Below, piece by piece: positions 59,151-64,000 of a stretch of 64,000 bases of DNA (within the stretch, counting starts at the first letter, position 1; each line of letters begins with the position of its first letter). A program made the position numbers and the translations under genes. This stretch comes from Misgurnus anguillicaudatus (Eukaryota > Chordata > Actinopteri > Cypriniformes > Cobitidae). The notes under the pieces are model-generated. The model had not been told where the DNA came from. It saw only the letters and a program-made list of their open reading frames with translations, and did no database searches. The stretch lies in contig NC_073340.2 of NCBI RefSeq assembly GCF_027580225.2, positions 17,740,001 to 17,804,000 of the forward strand, read 5' to 3'.

Positions 59151-60565
59151 TAGGTATTAAATAAATTTTAATATGCAATATTAAAGAATACACAGTATGA
59201 TTCTATATAAATGTAACAAATGTAACTAACTATTGTCCACATCTGCTATCAAGTCCAACTAAATTCAATTTAAGCTGATAATAGTCAGTTTCACTGGCAT
59301 TTTCGTAGCAGCCACTATGAAAACCAGCCATTTTGTTGAACGTTAGCCACTCAACAGGGAGAGTTCCGGCATGGTCACGTGGAAAATGACGTCAATGCAT
59401 ACCATCTATACTGTACATTATGTGGGGGCCAAATGTTTGAATAATTCAATCTTGTACAACAAAACCAGAACAAACCATTTTTAAAAATATGTTTTGTTAA
59501 ACAGGTTTAATTTGAAAAGCATTAATCAATAAAAATATGTATTTGTCGACTGCACAACAACTACACCAGCAGGGAAAGCCAGCCCTCACAAGTCAAGTCT
59601 TCACACCTCCTTAAGTATTTTAGATCTTCTGAAGAGGTATTTTATATTTTCTGAAGCGCCGATCCAAAAAAGTGTTTCTTTGTAGCGTGCAGCAAAGTGT
59701 GTAACATCAGCCTATCTAAGATATGTATGGAGTGATGCAAGGATGCAGTTAAAGTCTTCTGATGTCTGAAGAAAGAATCGGCATGGAAACAAGCAAAGGA
59801 AAGAGGGAAAGTGTATCATGTAAGCTGCACACCATTAATGACGGCTGTCACTTCTGTCTGCCACTGTATTCACGTTGCATATCACAGTAGTGCCATTAAA
59901 ACTCATGTGGCTCTCACATCAACAAGCACAGTGGCATAACACAGAATACAGGTCATTTCTGCTACACACCAGCAAACTTAAATCTAACAGAAGAAAATCT
60001 GCTGAAAAACATATTTTTCTTTTCGCAGAGTCATTACATGCTCTTTTTTAATAACCATTTCCCGGCTAAATCGTGTAAGCGCGTATGACTTGTTATATGC
60101 AGCTGTTATATTTTTTCATTATGTGACATGAGACAGAGGAGGTGGAATTCTTCACAGCAAAACAAAGCTTTGCTAATATTACTGTAGATCAATTATGTTC
60201 TTTCTATGGAGTGCAATGGCACTCTGATTTATATTTTAGAGACTGTAATTTCAAAGCGAAGAGGAGAGGCGGAAACACAAAAGTGGAAAATGGAGTAGCT
60301 GCAATTTTGGGATGTGGTGGTAATGTCCCATAATCTTCTGCCAGGAGATGGCTGATGCAGGACTCCAGACTAAAAAAATTTACTCATAAAATTATACATT
60401 AAGAGGCCAAAGAACTGTTTTAGTTGTGAAATTACAAAATTGCTTGATATTTATTTATAAATACTGTAGTTCACACTGTCATGCATGCTCAAGCATCATT
60501 TATGCTCTTTTAGTGGATACATTTTTTAGGGTATTCCGGTGTGGCTGAAGTAACATGGAGATGCA
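59151..60565. other. Intronic sequence, mostly unremarkable
   Basis: No exon found; 59280-59410 may be an old repeat fragment. Confidence 0.35.
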
Positions 60566-60789
60566 TTAAAGGGATAGTTTCCCTAAAAACAAAAATTCTC
60601 TCAACATGTTGTTACAAACCTGTATAAATGTATTTGTTCTGATGAACACAAAGTAAGATATTTTTAGGAATGTTTGTAATAAAACCGATCAGAGGCCCAT
60701 TGACTTATAGTGAGTATATTTTCCTACTATGGAAGTCGGGGCCTCATTCCTCAAAATATCTTTCATTTTTGGGTGAACTATCCATTTAA
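60566..60789. mobile_element. TTAA-flanked MITE, complete, 224 bp
   Basis: TTAAAGGGATAGTTTCCC to GGGTGAACTATCCATTTAA, both ends TTAA. Very common family in cyprinids. Confidence 0.88.
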
Positions 60790-60967
60790 TCTGTAATTTT
60801 AGGATTTCCTATTGTTATATGTAGACAAACTGAATTAAAGTACATTAGAAAATCCTGAGGTTTTGCATCTAAGGTCCTGTCATCTCTACATTGTGTTGGA
60901 AGAGGACACAGGCTCCTAATATTTACATGAAAAAGACATGAAAAAAATTAAGGAGGCCCGTAAATTT

Positions 60968-61560
60968 TGTGCCACCATACTTACTTGTGTAACTACTCAT
61001 GTAACAGTCTTTAAATAGGGAAAACATGGAAGTGTTTGGTGATTTCTAAATTCATCCCTGTTTGGATCCTAAGGAATAAATGGAGCTAGGCTAAATGCTA
61101 ACACATTTACAACGCGCTGTACATAGATTAAAGGAATATTCCATTTTTTTTAAAAGAAAAATCCAGATAATTTACTCACCACCATGTCATCCAAAATGTT
61201 GATGTCTTTCTTTGTTCAGTCGAGAAGAAATTATGTTTTTTGAGGAAAACATTGCAGGATTTTTCTCATTTTAATGGACTTTAATAGACACCAACAATTA
61301 ACACTTAACTCAACACTTAACAGGTTTTTTCAACGGAGTTTCAAAGGACTATAAACAATCCCAAACGAGGAATAAGTGTCTTATCTAGTGAAACGATTGT
61401 CATTTCCCCATGAGTTTTTTTTTATTTTGGGGCAACTGCCTCTCAAAATTCCTGTGCACGTCCCTTAGTGCACGCATTGAAAAAGATAGGTATGTATTAA
61501 TTCGGCTAAGTTGAGGTAAGAACATAGTGAAATATTAAAAAACTGGTGTTTTCCTATAAA
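60968..61560. mobile_element. Right arm of the 20060-21083 foldback family, interrupted
   Basis: TTTTGTGCCACCATACTTAC, AAACATGGAAGTGTTTGGTG, GCTAAATGCTAACACATTTA, then after the insertion TGCACGCATTGAAAAAGATA and GGTGTTTTCCT parallel 20550-21079. The left arm is absent. Confidence 0.75.
61129..61466. mobile_element. TTAA insertion: left arm of the 16227-16811 family joined to another sequence
   Basis: TTAAAGGAATATTCCATT opens a copy nearly identical to 16227-16490. From about 61400 it changes to TTGGGGCAACTGCCTCTCAA and GTGCACGTCCC, which is not the family's right arm, before the host sequence resumes at TTA(A)GTGCACGC. Composite element. Confidence 0.7.
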
Positions 61561-61829
61561 AAGTTAATTAGTAGCCTCATGTACGCATTGATTAAAGTGC
61601 AATAAACATGATTAGATGTTTACTCATGTATATACATGATGTATATGTTCAGCTACAAAACATATCTGAGATATTGAAATACTATAGCTATCCGAAATCA
61701 ATTTCAAAGCTTGTAAAATCAAGATGGTTTCATTCAACGCACGCATCTCATATATTGACCTCTTTGCCTGTGCTCATCAATTACTTTTAAAGAACACATA
61801 GCAATAGATTATAGCACCAAAGTTTTGAT

Positions 61830-62297
61830 GGTTTTGATGGTGTTTTTCGATTTTCTTGCACATGAAATGGATCCCTATGGAAACAGCTGTTTTCAAAGCA
61901 TGAATTTGCCTATTTCGTACTGTTTGTATAAAATAATGAAAACCAATGGACGTTTGTGAAACAGATCACAGACCAGTAAGATAAAAAAAGGTATATTACA
62001 TAGAATTGGTGTGAATCAGCTCGTGAATGTCACCATGAACAATGAGATGAATGCAGGTATGTTCTGATACATATAAACATGCCAAAGATGTTAGTGATTA
62101 TGTGGGAGGTACAATGCCTGGAGTCATCAATTACATCTAGAAATGTGAAGCCCTGATACACTGGGTTAAATGTAAAATAGTGGAATGCATTATCCATCAT
62201 TCATGCTTTGAAAAACTACAGGATCTGTTTCCATAGGGATCCATTTCATGTGCAAAACTCAAGGGAACAGAAAAAAATTGAAAAACACCATCAAAAC
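61830..62297. mobile_element. Foldback element (GGTTTTGATGGTG ends), 468 bp
   Basis: GGTTTTGATGGTGTTTTTCG and CACATGAAATGGATCCCTAT at the left are mirrored by ATAGGGATCCATTTCATGTG and ACACCATCAAAACC at the right. No clear duplication. Confidence 0.8.
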
Positions 62298-62580
62298 CAA
62301 TTAATATGTGGACTAAAAATCAACTAATATGTGGAAATATGCTTTTATAGAAAGTGCGTGACCCAATATCATATCTAAAACAGCTGCATTACAAAGGTGA
62401 TACATTGTCACATTCACTGTTAACTCACTATGTTGACATGCGTGTTTTGTGCAGAGTACATCGTGCTTGTCCTGAATCACCATAATGGATTTTTTGGTAA
62501 CATGGTGGTAACGAATATTAATTAGGTAGATCATTAATGATTTTGCTTGGTAACTTTTTTAAACTGACCAATCATATTAC

Positions 62581-62705
62581 ATTTACTGTACATTAATGCA
62601 TTTGGCAAACACTTTTATTCAAAATGAACTGCAGTGCATTCACACGAAATCAAACCCACAACCTTTTGTGCTGTTAATGCAATGCTACACCAGCTGAGCA
62701 ACCAG
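62581..62705 (-). mobile_element. tRNA-derived SINE, reverse
   Basis: Minus strand: TTGCTCAGCTGGTGTAGCAT (A box), GGTTGTGGGTTTGATTTC (B box), then a body and tail TTTGAATAAAAGTGTTTGCC AAATGC. The tRNA-like head is diverged and would not fold as a functional tRNA. It lies about 200 bp past the donor of the exon at 62901. Confidence 0.8.
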
Positions 62706-62900
62706 AACAAATTTGTGTGTTCATATGAACAAATAAACATCAACAAGCTAAGACTATGTCTTCATATAACCAGTAACTTTTATCCTGTGCAGATACGTTT
62801 GAGTCAAATCAGTCTAACTTTGCTCAAATTACTAATAAATATTAAGACATAATCTGATATAAATTTCGCTTTTGATGGCCAAATACTCAGAACAGCATAC

Positions 62901-62982
62901 CTGATACACATGATATGCGTTGGCTGCTCGACCTTGAAGAAACACAGAAGGGATCCACACATTGACAAGAGCACGTTGAGTT
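62901..62982 (-). CDS. snx29: snx29 coding exon, start of PX domain (82 nt)
   Basis: Minus-strand exon with a long pyrimidine tract and acceptor CTAAG, and donor CAG|GTATGC. One base completes the split Thr codon; 27 codons follow, containing RALVNVWIPSVFLQGRAANA and ending HVYQ. This is the first beta-strand region of the PX domain of sorting nexin-29 (family knowledge). It ends in phase 0, and the exon at 40850 begins with VYIRI, so the join HVYQ-VYIRI is exact for the family. The following intron is about 22.0 kb and almost entirely transposon-derived or anonymous sequence. Confidence 0.93.
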
Positions 62983-63515
62983 CTTAGACAGACAGAGAGA
63001 AAAAGATAAAAATTGAAAGTTTATTTAAGTTTATTTTATCCTGTTTACCCCAACAGGAGCATCGAGAAAAAAAAGCAATAGATCAGTGTAGCTACAGTTC
63101 TTTTTTATTTTTTGCACAGGCCAGGGATATAAAAATAAAAACAGCAGTTTATCGACATATGAAGGGGAAGAAGGACAAATATCGACACCTTTAGTCATTG
63201 ACGAAAGCAACAGGCTCTTTACACGACAAATAGGATCAATGTGTCATGCATTTCCTTCAAGCCTTTTAAAAAACCTGACATCCTCTCACATACAAAGGTT
63301 ATCGCTGGGAGGAAGGAGTTTGTCAACGTTTCGAATGTAAAAACAGAAACCGCATTCAACCTCTTTATTTTTAGAGCATTCTCTTCCCAAACAGAAGCAT
63401 TCGCTTCATGAAATTCCATATCATCGATTTGATTCCCACAAGAGGCATGCAGCATAACACCTCCAACACTCATACAGACCATAATATAAAGAAAAGTGAG
63501 GAGGAGGCCACTTAC
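62983..63515. other. Short snx29 intron (533 bp)
   Basis: On the minus strand, GTAAGT at 63515 and a pyrimidine-rich tract ending AAG at 62983; no repeats seen. Confidence 0.7.
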
Positions 63516-63571
63516 GTCTCAAAGTCAGATAGGCTGGGATCATCAGAGGTCTGGCTCAGGTCCCCTGGAAC
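63516..63571 (-). CDS. snx29: snx29 coding exon just before the PX domain (56 nt)
   Basis: Most upstream of four exons of one minus-strand gene. The acceptor is a pyrimidine-rich tract ending GGGCAG and the donor is AC|GTAAGT. The exon starts in phase 0 and encodes VPGDLSQTSDDPSLSDFE plus two bases of the next codon. This acidic serine-rich stretch matches, from memory, the linker before the PX domain of vertebrate sorting nexin-29. The split codon is completed by the first base of the exon at 62982, giving ACA (Thr). SNX29 is a RUN plus coiled-coil plus PX protein of endosomal membranes; the RUN and coiled-coil exons should lie beyond 64000. The assignment rests on continuity with the three PX-coding exons rather than on this short exon alone. 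Confidence 0.85.
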
Positions 63572-63779
63572 CTGCCCAAAAACACAACCACAGGAAGAAA
63601 TGGTAAGAATTCAATTTAAAAAGTAATACAAATCTACCTTCTATCTTTAAGTATAAGAAATATGTATACAGAAAGTGTACTATTAATATTAACTGTACTA
63701 ATAATAGGCTTATAATTGAAAAGAGTATATCAACATGTTTTTTAATAAGAAAAAGTTAATACTGTATAGCCCTCATTAT

Positions 63780-63826
63780 TTACATTACAGTCATGCATTT
63801 GGCTGATGCTTTTATTTAAAGTAGTG
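63780..63826 (-). mobile_element. SINE/LINE tail fragment
   Basis: Minus strand: AAATAAAAGCATCAGCCAAA then TGCATGACTGTAATGTAAA, same tail as at 24181-24236. Confidence 0.5.
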
Positions 63827-63924
63827 ATAGATTGATATATAGTGGCCGATATGGGCTGATATTATTAATTCAGCACATACTTGCCCAGTAAATTTTATTA
63901 TTAGAAAGACACTCATATATGGGT

Positions 63925-64000
63925 GTTTTCACACCTAGTTCGTTTGAGCCCTCCAAACGCTCTCAGATCAGTTTAGGGTGTATATGTGAACAAACCAAGT
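63925..64000. mobile_element. Left end of a Harbinger-like element cut by the window
   Basis: GGGTGTTTTCACACCTAGTT CG is like the ends of 51432-51964 and 52578-52921 (G..TTCACACC); the remainder is outside. Confidence 0.4.

Noticed and set aside
62581..62705. Possible tRNA gene from the A/B-box-like sequence
   Set aside because: The head is diverged, lacks a pairing acceptor stem and continues into a SINE tail; it is a retroposon.

Overview
The window looks like about 64 kb of a teleost genome, most likely a cypriniform (carp/minnow/zebrafish-type) fish. It is AT-rich, has no long open reading frames, shows spliced vertebrate-style exons, and is packed with DNA-transposon debris: hAT, Tc1/mariner, Harbinger-like and several TTAA-flanked families, plus a tRNA-derived SINE.

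The only real gene I can support is a sorting nexin on the minus strand, which I call snx29. Four coding exons are visible, in transcript order 63571-63516, 62982-62901, 40850-40710 and 19327-19188. They join in compatible phases (0/2, 2/0, 0/0, 0/2) and encode the lead-in to and most of the PX (phosphoinositide-binding) domain, including RRYTEF and FPPKK. The introns are about 0.53 kb, 22.0 kb and 21.4 kb. RUN and coiled-coil exons would lie beyond position 64000. The last coding exon(s) must lie downstream of 19188; I did not find one here, so it may lie before position 1. The donor of the 40850-40710 exon is abnormal and is the main gene-level puzzle.

The rest is intron filled by repeats, often nested two or three deep. 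The clearest insertions carry readable target-site duplications (TSDs): hAT elements at 10105-13041 (GAAGCTAC), 10231-11886 (ATATAAAT), 17396-18314 (GCGTTGAG), 20749-21016 (TATTAATG), 34961-35528 (CTTTTAAT), 37730-38007 (CCATAAAA) and 49597-49892 (TTGTAGAA). About ten insertions from at least eight families are bounded by TTAA. Two of these families carry remnants of host-like transposase exons: a THAP-type zinc-finger start near 37150, and a short first exon with a splice donor near 50970-51101. Degraded Tc1-like transposases lie at 1-189, 25145-27452, 29968-30473 and 46968-47541. A ~1-kb terminal-inverted-repeat element is present three times (1001-1943, 11899-12894, 17141-19053); the third copy is split by a hAT.

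The quieter, apparently single-copy stretches are about 7.25-8.97, 13.4-15.5, 27.5-28.9, 32.4-34.4, 35.5-36.9, 44.8-46.3, 47.5-49.0 and 55.3-57.8 kb. They show no gene, but are where conserved non-coding sequence would be expected. I saw no prokaryotic system, CRISPR array, rRNA or functional tRNA.
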